Below, piece by piece: positions 39,323 to 46,694 of a DNA stretch of 64,000 nt (its first letter is position 1; every line of letters begins with the position of its first letter). The position numbers were made by a program, and so were the translations under genes. Under the pieces are notes generated by a model, which saw only the letters and a program-made list of their open reading frames with translations, searched no databases and was not told where the DNA came from. Origin of the DNA: Candidatus Rokuibacteriota bacterium (GTDB taxonomy: Bacteria; Methylomirabilota; Methylomirabilia; Rokubacteriales; CSP1-6); assembly GCA_016184125.1 (NCBI GenBank), contig JACPDG010000040.1:62001-126000 (forward strand), in the 5' to 3' direction.

Positions 39323-40021
39323 ATGCGAAACGCACTAGGAGTTTTTAGTGTAGTCGCCCTACTGGCGAGCGCCGTGACGCTGATCGGGACCGACAGCGCG
39401 ACGGCCCAGGGCGGCGGGACGATCGAGGCCGAGGTGAAGTACAACGGCCCGCCCGTCGTCGAGACGCTCAAGATCAACAAGGACACGCAGCAGTGCGGTA
39501 CCGACGCGAAGATCGAGAAGGTCGCTGTCGGGGCCAACAAGGGGCTGGCGAACACCGTCGTCTCCGTCCCGACCGCCAAGGGGCAAGCGCCCGCGAAGAA
39601 GACCGTCATCGACCAGAAGGGCTGCGCGTTCGTGCCCCACGTCGTCGTGATGACGCCGGGCCAGATCGACATCAAGAACTCCGACGGCATCCTGCACAAC
39701 ATCCACACCTATTCCTCCGCGAACCCGTCGATCAACAAGGCGCAGCCGAAGTTCAAGAAGGTGATGACCGAGAAGTTCGAGAAGCCGGAGGTCGTCAAGG
39801 TCACCTGCGACGTGCACAGCTGGATGCTCGGCTGGATCGCGATCGTGCCGACGCCGTACCACGGCGTCACCGACGCGAACGGGACGACGAAGATCGAGAA
39901 CGTTCCCGCCGGGAAGCACACGGTGGAGGTCTGGCACGAGACGCTCGGCAAGCAGACCAAGGAGGTCGAGGTCAAGCCTGGTCAGACGGCCAAGGTCAGC
40001 TTCGAGGTGAAGAAGAAGTAG
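39323..40021 (+). CDS. Periplasmic cupredoxin-like protein
   Basis: 232 residues with a signal peptide (VFSVVALLASAVTLIG). A plastocyanin-like domain has His in HNIHTYSSAN and the copper loop TCDVHSWMLGWI (Cys-x2-His-x2-Met), consistent with a type 1 copper site. A carboxypeptidase-regulatory-like beta domain follows (GVTDANGTTKIENVPAGKHT). GGGAGGA precedes the ATG at 39323; GTG at 39320 is also possible. It sits between the cytochrome block and oxidase operon iii, so it may be a soluble donor to a CuA site. Confidence 0.86.
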   Translation: MRNALGVFSVVALLASAVTLIGTDSATAQGGGTIEAEVKYNGPPVVETLKINKDTQQCGTDAKIEKVAVGANKGLANTVVSVPTAKGQAPAKKTVIDQKGCAFVPHVVVMTPGQIDIKNSDGILHNIHTYSSANPSINKAQPKFKKVMTEKFEKPEVVKVTCDVHSWMLGWIAIVPTPYHGVTDANGTTKIENVPAGKHTVEVWHETLGKQTKEVEVKPGQTAKVSFEVKKK

Positions 40022-40064
40022 CCGCGTAAACTCCGACCGTTCGGCAAGGAGGCACGAGACGAGC

Positions 40065-40745
40065 ATGCTGAGCTGGTGGCTTCCCGAGAACGTCGCGACG
40101 TACGGGCAGGACATCGACTGGCTGTTCCACCTCATCTACTGGATCACCGGCGGGGTGTTCGTGCTCGTGATCGTGACCTTCCTGACGTTCCTCGTGCTCT
40201 ACCGCGACCGCCCGGGGCGCCGGGCGCGGTACACGCACGGCAGCACCCCGCTCGAGATCGCGTGGACGGTCGTGCCCACGCTGATCCTCGTGGTGCTCAC
40301 CTTCCTGAGCGTGCCGGCGTGGTCGCGCATCAAGATGCAGATGCCTCCCAGCGACCTCGACGTCGTCGTGACCGCCAAGCAGTTCAACTGGCAGGTGGCC
40401 TATCCGGGACCGGACGGTAGGTTCGGCACCGCCGACGACAAGACGATGCTCGACGAGATGCACGTGCCGGTCGGAAAGGTGATCCACGTGCGTCTGCGCT
40501 CACAGGACGTCATCCACAGCTTCTTCGTCCCGCAGTTCCGGATCAAACAGGACGCGGTGCCCGGTCGCGAGATCGTCGCGTGGTTCGAGGCGGTCAAGCC
40601 CGGCAAGTACGAGTGGCCGTGCGCCGAGCTCTGCGGCTTCGGTCACTCGGGCATGCGCGGGTGGGTGTACGTGCACACGGCCGAGGACTACGCGAAGTGG
40701 GCGGCAGAGAACGCGACCGGCGCCCAGGAGACCCCCAAGCGATGA
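40065..40745 (+). CDS. ctaC: Cytochrome c oxidase subunit II (operon iii)
   Basis: 226 residues. Helices DIDWLFHLIYWITGGVFVLV and WTVVPTLILVVLTFLSVPA, then the CuA domain with QDVIHSFFVPQFRIKQDAV and CAELCGFGHSGM. It shares the PGPDG...TADD loop with the operon ii subunit II. Overlaps subunit I by 4 nt. AAGGAGGC precedes the ATG. Confidence 0.94.
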   Translation: MLSWWLPENVATYGQDIDWLFHLIYWITGGVFVLVIVTFLTFLVLYRDRPGRRARYTHGSTPLEIAWTVVPTLILVVLTFLSVPAWSRIKMQMPPSDLDVVVTAKQFNWQVAYPGPDGRFGTADDKTMLDEMHVPVGKVIHVRLRSQDVIHSFFVPQFRIKQDAVPGREIVAWFEAVKPGKYEWPCAELCGFGHSGMRGWVYVHTAEDYAKWAAENATGAQETPKR

Positions 40746-42496
40746 GTGCCGTGAGCGCCGCCTACGTCGACACCGAGCATGCGGAGCACCACGAGCTGGG
40801 CTTCCTCCGCACGTACGTCTTCTCCACCGATCACAAGATGATCGCGCGGCAGTTCCTGTTCCTGGGGTTGTTCATGATGATCCTCGGAGGACTGCTCGCG
40901 CTGGTCATCCGGTGGCAGCTCGCGTGGCCGGAGACGGCGGTGCCCGGTCTCGGCTGGATCCTCACGGAAACCGAGGGGATCCTCGAGCCGTCCACGTACA
41001 ACATGGCGTTCACGATGCACGCCACGATCATGATCTTCTTCGTGGTCATGCCGATCCTGGCGGGCGCCTTCGGCAACTTCCTGATCCCGCTCATGATCGG
41101 CGCCCGCGACATGGCGTTCCCGTTCCTCAACATGCTCTCGTTCTGGGTCGCCGCGCTGGCCGGCGTGCTCATGCTCGCCGGCTTCTTCGTCCCCGGCGGT
41201 CACGCGGCCGCCGGCTGGACCTCCTACGCGCCCCTGTCGTCGGTCACCGAGTACACCGGCGTGAACTGGGGCCAGAACCTCTGGTGCATCAGCCTGTTCG
41301 TCCTGGGCATCTCCTCGATGATGGGGGCGATCAACTACATCACGACCGTCGTCAACATGCGGGCCCCGGGGATGACGCTCTTCCGCATGCCGCTCGTGGT
41401 GTGGTCGCTGTTCATCACCGCGATCCTCCTCCTCCTGGCCCTGCCCGTGCTGACGTCCGGGGTCGCGATGCTGCTCTTCGATCGCATGCTCGGGACGAGC
41501 TGGTTCAGGCCGTCGGGCGGCGGCGAGCCGCTGCTGTGGCAGCACCTCTTCTGGTACTTCGGCCACCCCGAGGTCTACATCCTGATCCTGCCCGCCATGG
41601 GGATCGGGTCGGAGATCCTGCCGGTCTTCGCCCGCAAGCCGATCTTCGGCTATCACGCGATGGCGTTCTCGATGATCGCGATCGCCTTCCTGTCGTGGAT
41701 CGTGTACGGCCACCACATGTTCGTGAGCGGGATGAACCCGACGCTCGGGCTGTCCTTCATGATCACGACGATGATCATCGCCGTGCCGTCGGCGATCAAG
41801 ACGTTCAACTGGCTCGGCACGCTCTGGGGCGGACGCATCCGGTTCACGGTGCCGATGCTCAACGCGCTCGCGTTCGTGTCGATGTTCGTGATCGGCGGGC
41901 TCTCGGGCATCTTCATGGCGTCCACGCCCGTGGACATCTTCATCCAGGACACGTACTTCATCGTCGCGCACATCCACTATGTCGTCTTCGGCGGGTCGAT
42001 CTTCGGCGCCTTCGCCGCGATCTACTACTGGTTCCCGAAGATGTTCGGCCGGATGACGAACCCGGCGCTGGGCCACCTGCACTTCTGGCCCACGTTCGTC
42101 TTCTTCAACATGACGTTCTTCCCCATGCACATCCTCGGCGTCGGCGGCCACATGCGCCGGATCTACAACCCGACGCAGTACGAGATGCTGCAGCCTCTGC
42201 AGTGGTGGAACGTGCTGATCACGATCGGCGCGATCGGGCTCGGTCTCGCCCAGATCCCGTTCGTGATCAACTTCTTCTGGAGCCTGTTCGCGGGGCGGAA
42301 GGCGCCGGTGAACCCGTGGAACGCGACGACGCTCGAATGGAGCGCCCCGTCGCCGCCGCCGCACCTGAACTGGGGGCCACGGCTGCCGACCGTGCACCGG
42401 GGACCCTACGAGTACAGCGTGCCGGGCTCCAGCGAGGACTTCCTGCCGCAGTGGGAGCCGTCGTCGGCGGTGCCCGCCGGCGCCCGGCGGCACTGA
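40742..42496 (+). CDS. ctaD: Cytochrome c oxidase subunit I (operon iii)
   Basis: 584 residues. Seen: FSTDHKMIARQFLFLG, FTMHATIMIFFVVMP, PLMIGARDMAFPFLN, WYFGHPEVYILILPAMG (CuB His, cross-linked Tyr), YGHHMFVSGM, HIHYVVFGG. Twelve-helix A-type oxidase. C-terminus matches the operon ii homologue (PSPPPHLNWGPRLPTVHRGP), pointing to common ancestry of the two operons. Start ATG overlaps the subunit II stop. Confidence 0.95.
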   Translation: MSAVSAAYVDTEHAEHHELGFLRTYVFSTDHKMIARQFLFLGLFMMILGGLLALVIRWQLAWPETAVPGLGWILTETEGILEPSTYNMAFTMHATIMIFFVVMPILAGAFGNFLIPLMIGARDMAFPFLNMLSFWVAALAGVLMLAGFFVPGGHAAAGWTSYAPLSSVTEYTGVNWGQNLWCISLFVLGISSMMGAINYITTVVNMRAPGMTLFRMPLVVWSLFITAILLLLALPVLTSGVAMLLFDRMLGTSWFRPSGGGEPLLWQHLFWYFGHPEVYILILPAMGIGSEILPVFARKPIFGYHAMAFSMIAIAFLSWIVYGHHMFVSGMNPTLGLSFMITTMIIAVPSAIKTFNWLGTLWGGRIRFTVPMLNALAFVSMFVIGGLSGIFMASTPVDIFIQDTYFIVAHIHYVVFGGSIFGAFAAIYYWFPKMFGRMTNPALGHLHFWPTFVFFNMTFFPMHILGVGGHMRRIYNPTQYEMLQPLQWWNVLITIGAIGLGLAQIPFVINFFWSLFAGRKAPVNPWNATTLEWSAPSPPPHLNWGPRLPTVHRGPYEYSVPGSSEDFLPQWEPSSAVPAGARRH

Positions 42497-42542
42497 ACGA
42501 GCGCGGGCCGGCATCCCGGTGGACGCGCGGATGGAGAGCCTG

Positions 42543-43448
42543 ATGCGATCCGAGGCGATGGTGGCCGCGGTGGCGCGCGACCGCTGTCGCATCCTGGCCG
42601 ATCTTCTGGTGCTCACCAAGCCGCGCGTCGTGCTGATGGTCGTCCTGGTGACGATGGTCGGCTACTACCTCGGTCTCGGAGGCCAGGCGGATTACCGCGT
42701 CGTGCTCCACCTGCTCGTCGGCACGATGCTCGCCGCCGGGGGCACGCTCGCGCTGAACCAGTACGGTGAGCGCGACGTGGATGCGCGCATGGAGCGGACG
42801 CGCGCGCGGCCGCTGCCCGATGGACGGCTGGCGCCCGTGGAAGCGCTCGCCTTCGGCACCGTCCTCGCGGTGGCGGGTCTCGTGCAGCTCGCGGCGGGCG
42901 TGACCGTCTGGGCCGCGGCGGTGACCGCGTGCACGACGGTGCTCTACCTCTTCGCGTACACGCCGCTCAAGCTGCGCACCCCGCTCGCGACGCTGGTGGG
43001 GGCGGTTCCGGGAGCGCTCCCGCCCGTGACCGGATGGGTGGCCGCGTCCGGGGAGCTTGGTCTCGGTGCCTGGGTGCTCTTCGGCATCCTCTTCCTCTGG
43101 CAGGTGCCGCACACGCTCGCGATCGCGCGTCTCTACCGCGACGATTACGCCCAGGCCGGTGTCCGCGTCCTTCCGGTGGTCGACGATGGCGGTCACAGCA
43201 CCGAGCGCCAGATCGTGGTCGGGAGCCTCGGGCTCCTGGCCGTGAGCCTGCTCCCGACGCTGATCGGGTTGACCGGCTCGGTGTACTTCATCGGAGCGCT
43301 GGCTGCGGGCACCGTCCTCGCGACGCTCGCCGCCCGACAGGCGCTGGCACCGTCGAGCGCCGGCGCCCGGCGCATGCTGCTGGGGTCACTCCTGTACCTG
43401 TCGGTGGTGCTCGCGCTCCTCGCGTCCGACAAGGCCGGTCCATCATGA
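42543..43448 (+). CDS. ctaB: Protoheme IX farnesyltransferase
   Basis: Makes heme O, the precursor of heme A, in the membrane. About 301 residues, UbiA fold. Seen: LVLTKPRVVLMVVLVTMVGY, NQYGERDVDARMERTRARPL (the diphosphate/Mg site) and RDDYAQAGVRVLPVVDDGG. The ATG at 42543 has GGAGAG upstream; in-frame starts at 42519 (GTG) and 42531 are possible. The only ctaB in the window, so it may serve all three oxidases. Its stop overlaps the next small gene. Confidence 0.93.
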   Translation: MRSEAMVAAVARDRCRILADLLVLTKPRVVLMVVLVTMVGYYLGLGGQADYRVVLHLLVGTMLAAGGTLALNQYGERDVDARMERTRARPLPDGRLAPVEALAFGTVLAVAGLVQLAAGVTVWAAAVTACTTVLYLFAYTPLKLRTPLATLVGAVPGALPPVTGWVAASGELGLGAWVLFGILFLWQVPHTLAIARLYRDDYAQAGVRVLPVVDDGGHSTERQIVVGSLGLLAVSLLPTLIGLTGSVYFIGALAAGTVLATLAARQALAPSSAGARRMLLGSLLYLSVVLALLASDKAGPS

Positions 43449-43549
43449 CGGATGGCGTCGAGCCGCGGAACCGCCGGGTCCTGCGCGTGCTCGTGTCGAT
43501 CGTCGCGGCGCTCGTCGTCGCGACGATCCTGGTCGGGATCCGATGGTGA
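43445..43549 (+). CDS. Single-helix small protein of oxidase operon iii (34 aa)
   Basis: MTDGVEPRNRRVLRVLVSIV then AALVVATILVGIRW: a charged N-terminus and one membrane helix. The ATG overlaps the ctaB stop (ATGA) and its own stop overlaps the next gene, so it is tightly coupled on both sides. It parallels the 34-residue protein at 26634 in operon ii. Probably a minor oxidase subunit; that is inference. Confidence 0.7.
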   Translation: MTDGVEPRNRRVLRVLVSIVAALVVATILVGIRW

Positions 43550-44232
43550 GCGCGTTCTCGGTCGTCGACGCGCCCGCCCGCGGGCCGGCGCGCCGGACGA
43601 CGGGCGGGGACCTGCCGCCTCGGCTGCCGCCGCCGGGAGGCGACGGCGACGGGCCGGACCGCGAGCCGGATCCGCGCCGGCCGATCCTCGACAACGCCCG
43701 GCTCGCGACGCTCTTCCTCATCGTCGCCGAGGTGATGCTGTTCGCCGGCCTGGTGTCCGGGTTCTTCGTGCTCCGGCTCGGGGCGCCGGTGTGGCCGCCG
43801 CCGCTGGAACCGAGGCTTCCCGTCGCCGCGACGGCGGTCAACACGCTGGTGCTCCTCGCGTCGAGCGTGGCCATGCTGGCGGCGCGTCGCGCGCTGGCTG
43901 AGCGCGATCTCGCGGCGCTGGCGAGGCGTGTCGGCGTGACGGCGGCGCTCGGCGCGTTGTTCCTCACCGTGCAGGGATTCGAGTGGGTGCGACTCGTTCG
44001 CTTCGGCCTCACCGTCTCCTCCGGGGCCTACGGCTCGACGTTCTACACGCTGATCGGGGCGCATGCTCTCCACGTCCTCGTCGCGCTCCTGTGGGTCCTG
44101 CTCACGCTGCAGCTCATCGTGCGCGGCCGGTTCTCGCCGGACCGTCCCGGGATGATGCGCGCCTGCGCGATGTACTGGCACTTCGTCGTGCTCCTGTGGC
44201 CGGTCCTCTACGTGACGGTGTACCTGCTGTGA
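43543..44232 (+). CDS. Heme-copper oxidase subunit III-like protein (operon iii, long N-terminus)
   Basis: 229 residues. A Pro/Gly/Arg-rich hydrophilic N-terminus of about 50 residues, then five helices (ARLATLFLIVAEVMLFAGLV, VNTLVLLASSVAMLA, GSTFYTLIGAHALHVLVAL, YWHFVVLLWPVLYVTVYLL). It matches the second subunit III of operon ii (shared PRLPVAATAVNTLVLLAS-like segment). The stop overlaps the CxxC gene (GTGA). Confidence 0.82.
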   Translation: MVSAFSVVDAPARGPARRTTGGDLPPRLPPPGGDGDGPDREPDPRRPILDNARLATLFLIVAEVMLFAGLVSGFFVLRLGAPVWPPPLEPRLPVAATAVNTLVLLASSVAMLAARRALAERDLAALARRVGVTAALGALFLTVQGFEWVRLVRFGLTVSSGAYGSTFYTLIGAHALHVLVALLWVLLTLQLIVRGRFSPDRPGMMRACAMYWHFVVLLWPVLYVTVYLL

Positions 44233-44891
44233 CGCTCGCCTGGCTCGTCGCGCTCACGCTCCTCTTGACGCCCGACGCGGCCCACGCGTGCGCGGCCTGC
44301 ATCTCGTCGGCGTACGGCGACCGGACCTACAACGTGGCCTACCTCGGACTGCTGCTGGTACCCTTCGTGCTCGCGATCGCCGTCGGCGGGATCCTGACGC
44401 GGTGCTACCTGGCTTCGCGGCGGGAGCCGACCGAGATCATGGGGGGCCCCGACATGGCCCCCCATACCCCCCAATCGCTCGGAAGCGGCCCGGGGGACCC
44501 GGGCCGCTCCTCGATTCTCCGCTCGGCCGGGGGGCCCGACATGGCCCCCCATACCCCCCAATCGCTCGGAAGCGGCCCGGGGGGCCCGGGCCGCTCCTCG
44601 ATTCTCCGCTCGGCCGGGGGCCCCGAGATGGCCCCCCATACCCCCCAGCGCTCGGAGCCGTCCCGGGGGGGGTGCGCGGACGCACCCGTGGTGCGCGGAC
44701 GCACCCGCGAAACCCGGGACGGCCCTCGAGACTCCGATTCGTTCCGTCGCACCGGCCCCCGACCCTCCGATGCGACACCGAGGAGCGAGCGGGCCGAGGA
44801 GGGCGACGAAGCCATGCGACGCTCATCGGCGTCGCGCCTCACGGGCTCCGAGCCGATCCCCGACGAGGAGAGGACATGGACCACACGGTGA
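44229..44891 (+). CDS. CxxC membrane protein running into a GB1 array (operon iii)
   Basis: The first 73 residues look native: a signal-like helix (LAWLVALTLLLTPDAAHA), a CAAC motif, and a second helix (VAYLGLLLVPFVLAIAVGGI) ending ASRREPTE. No stop follows; the frame runs into three GB1 units (IMGGPDMAPHTPQSLGSG repeated) and ends at 44891, overlapping the next subunit III start by 16 nt. The predicted 220-residue product thus has a repeat-coded tail. It is the counterpart of the 61-residue CxxC protein in operon ii. The original stop was probably lost when the repeat arrived. Confidence 0.6.
   Translation: MTLAWLVALTLLLTPDAAHACAACISSAYGDRTYNVAYLGLLLVPFVLAIAVGGILTRCYLASRREPTEIMGGPDMAPHTPQSLGSGPGDPGRSSILRSAGGPDMAPHTPQSLGSGPGGPGRSSILRSAGGPEMAPHTPQRSEPSRGGCADAPVVRGRTRETRDGPRDSDSFRRTGPRPSDATPRSERAEEGDEAMRRSSASRLTGSEPIPDEERTWTTR
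44439..44745 (-). repeat. GB1 repeat, three tandem units (operon iii)
   Basis: Antisense to the oxidase genes. Two units are almost identical (stem CGGCCCGGG / CCCGGGCCG, spacer CTCCTCGATTCTCCGCTCGG); the third carries a duplicated GGTGCGTCCGCGCACC-type palindrome. Heads face the upstream CxxC gene. The array is translated from the upstream frame without a stop. Confidence 0.9.
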
Positions 44892-45508
44892 CGATGACCG
44901 CACACGTCGAGCCGGCACGCGTCGAGCCGGCCGAAACGCCGCTGACCCCGACGAGCTGGGGCAAGCTCGGCATGTGGATCTTCCTGGCGGGTGATGCCGT
45001 CGGGTTCGGCGTCCTGCTCGCCGCGTACGGCGCGGCACGCGCGACGAGCGCGGACTGGCCCGACCCGTACCAGCGCCTCGGCATCAACCTGACCGCCGCC
45101 ATGACGTTCCTGCTGATCTGCTCGAGTGTCACGATGGTGAAGGCGCTGGAGTGGCTCGGCCGGGGCGATCGCGCGCGATGTCGGCGGTTCTTGCTGTTCA
45201 CCGCGCTCGGCGGGGCGATCTTCGTGAGCCTTCAGGCGTACGAGTGGACCCACCTCGTCCATTCGGGGCTGCACATCAACGGCAACCCGTGGGGAGCGGC
45301 GCTGTTCGGCACCTCGTTCTTCATCGTCACCGGGTTCCACGGGTTGCACGTCTCGGCCGGGGTCATCTACCTGCTCTCGATGATCCGGTACGTCGGCAAC
45401 CGGCCGGAGCCTGCGGCGAGCTACAACGCCGTCGAGATCACCGGCCTCTACTGGCACTTCGTGGACCTCGTCTGGATCATGGTGTTCACCTTCATGTACC
45501 TGATCTGA
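44876..45508 (+). CDS. ctaE: Cytochrome c oxidase subunit III (operon iii, canonical copy)
   Basis: 210 residues. Seen: WGKLGMWIFLAGDAVGFGVL, FLLICSSVTMVKALEWL, LQAYEWTHLVHSG, VTGFHGLHVSAGVIYLLS and ITGLYWHFVDLVWIMVFTFM. GAGAGGAC precedes the ATG at 44876. Equivalent of the first subunit III of operon ii. Confidence 0.92.
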   Translation: MDHTVTMTAHVEPARVEPAETPLTPTSWGKLGMWIFLAGDAVGFGVLLAAYGAARATSADWPDPYQRLGINLTAAMTFLLICSSVTMVKALEWLGRGDRARCRRFLLFTALGGAIFVSLQAYEWTHLVHSGLHINGNPWGAALFGTSFFIVTGFHGLHVSAGVIYLLSMIRYVGNRPEPAASYNAVEITGLYWHFVDLVWIMVFTFMYLI

Positions 45509-45518
45509 GAGGGCAGCG

Positions 45519-45842
45519 ATGGCGACCACGGACAAGCATCCGAACTACATGGCCATCTTCTGGTGGCTCGCTGTGCTGACCGTGATCGAGCTCGGCGTCA
45601 TCTTCCTCCCCACGGGGAAGGTGACGATCGGCGTGCTGCTCTGCGGCCTCGCCGTGGCCAAGGCGGCCCTCGTGGCGATGTACTTCATGCACCTGCGCTT
45701 CGAGACGAGGACGCTCGGGCTCATCGCGATGACACCCCTGACGATCGCGACCCTGCTGGTGCTCCTCCTGCTCCCCGACGGGTTCGCCGTCGACCACCGC
45801 ACCCAGGCGACCGCTCCGGCAGCGAGCGTGCAGTCGAAATAG
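45519..45842 (+). CDS. ctaF: Cytochrome c oxidase subunit IV-type protein (operon iii)
   Basis: 107 residues, three helices (YMAIFWWLAVLTVIELGVIF, VTIGVLLCGLAVAKAALVAM with FMHLRFE, LIAMTPLTIATLLVLLLL). Small membrane subunit. Last gene before a large hairpin, so it probably ends the operon. Confidence 0.88.
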   Translation: MATTDKHPNYMAIFWWLAVLTVIELGVIFLPTGKVTIGVLLCGLAVAKAALVAMYFMHLRFETRTLGLIAMTPLTIATLLVLLLLPDGFAVDHRTQATAPAASVQSK

Positions 45843-45858
45843 CCGTCTTTACGCTAAC

Positions 45859-45904
45859 GTCCGGCTCCAGCGGACGCCCGCGAGCGGGCGCCGCTGAGCC
45901 GGAC
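45859..45904 (+). terminator. Large hairpin after oxidase operon iii
   Basis: A 20-bp stem with two single-base bulges: left arm starts GTCCGGCTCCAGCGG, right arm ends CGCTGAGCCGGAC, loop CGAG, 16 nt after the ctaF stop. No T run follows, so it may act as a transcript 3' structure or a Rho-assisted site instead of an intrinsic terminator. It is not similar to GB1 or PAL48. The following 57 bases (to 45961) hold nothing recognised. Confidence 0.6.
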
Positions 45905-45961
45905 CGGCCGCGCGGATCGAACCCACGTCCGCGTCGCCTGGCGTCCATGATCGCGGAGGCC

Positions 45962-46160
45962 GTGAACGAATCGAGTGCTCGAGCCGCGCCCCGGATTCCA
46001 CGGGTGCGTCCGCGCACCGCCCGGGGCGCGTGCGAGCGCGGGGGGCTTGCGGGGCCTCGATCGTCCCCCGTGAACGAATTGCGTGGTCGAGCTGCGCCCC
46101 GGGTTTCCCGGGGCGCGTGCGAGCGCGGGGGGTATGGGGGGCTTCGATAGTCCCCCCATG
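45962..46160 (+). repeat. GB1 repeat, two tandem units ending at a start codon
   Basis: Both units start GTGAACGAAT. Unit 1 has a nested GGTGCGTCCGCGCACC and a divergent head; unit 2 has the stem GCGCCCCGGG / CCCGGGGCGC and the head G6-CTTCGATAGT-C6, whose following ATG is the start of the next gene. Together with the hairpin before it, it fills the gene-free stretch 45843-46157. Confidence 0.9.
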
Positions 46161-46595
46161 ACGATGGACGACAGGTTCCGCCGTGCCGCCTGGGCCTACT
46201 TCGGTTACGGCGTCGTCTACTGGCTCGGGGGAGCGTGGCTCGCCTGGCACGGCATCGGCGTGCGAGCCGGCGCGTCGCGGTTCTCGCCTGCCATCTGGCT
46301 TCTCGTTGGGCTCGTGTTCGTGGGGCTCATCCCGTTCCTGCTGTACCGGCGCCGCCGGTTCTTCGAGCGGTGGGTCCTCAGCCGGCGTGACTTCGCGCGG
46401 ATCCTGTTCGTCTTCATGGTCGTTCGCGCCGCCGGCGTCGCGAACGTCGGCCTCGGACCCGACGGCGGGTCGGTCCCCGCGCCGTGGGGCGGCCTGGTCA
46501 GCCTGCGGACGGGAGCGACCGTGTTCTTCTTCGTGACGGTCGCGGCCTCCGTGCTCGTCGCGTGGGCGGCCTGGAGTGACGAGCCGAGCGCGTGA
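46158..46595 (+). CDS. Hypothetical membrane protein (145 aa)
   Basis: Not recognised. Three to four hydrophobic segments: FGYGVVYWLGGAWLAWHGIG, FSPAIWLLVGLVFVGLIPFL, and VFFFVTVAASVLVAWAAW, with a basic loop (YRRRRFFERWVLSRRDFARI). The start ATG sits directly at the end of a GB1 head hairpin; starting at 46083 would add a repeat-coded extension. Placed after oxidase operon iii in the same direction, but separated by a hairpin and repeats, so membership in that operon is unsure. Confidence 0.65.
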   Translation: MTMDDRFRRAAWAYFGYGVVYWLGGAWLAWHGIGVRAGASRFSPAIWLLVGLVFVGLIPFLLYRRRRFFERWVLSRRDFARILFVFMVVRAAGVANVGLGPDGGSVPAPWGGLVSLRTGATVFFFVTVAASVLVAWAAWSDEPSA

Positions 46596-46619
46596 CTGCC
46601 TCCTTCGAGGCTTCCCGGC

Positions 46620-46649
46620 TTGACTTACCCTCCGGCCAGTTCCTAAAAT
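46620..46649 (+). promoter_or_regulatory. Sigma-70 promoter of the acyl-CoA dehydrogenase operon
   Basis: TTGACT (46620-46625), an 18-nt spacer and TAAAAT (46644-46649), 46 nt before the dehydrogenase ATG. One of the best promoter matches in the window. Confidence 0.8.
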
Positions 46650-46666
46650 GAACCGCCGTTCAGTTT
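46645..46666. promoter_or_regulatory. TetR-type operator-like palindrome over the -10 element
   Basis: AAAATGAAC-CGCC-GTTCAGTTT: arms of nine bases with one mismatch. TGAAC...GTTCA palindromes of this size are typical sites of TetR-family repressors controlling fatty-acid and acyl-CoA genes. It overlaps the -10, so repression by steric block is expected. No TetR gene is in the window. Confidence 0.6.
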
Positions 46667-46694
46667 GCCGCGCCCCCCACGCAGGAGTGAGGAC

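Noticed and set aside
45905-45960. GGATCGAACCCACG resembling the T-loop of a tRNA (minus strand)
   Set aside because: The flanking bases do not pair as a T stem and no acceptor or anticodon arm can be drawn.
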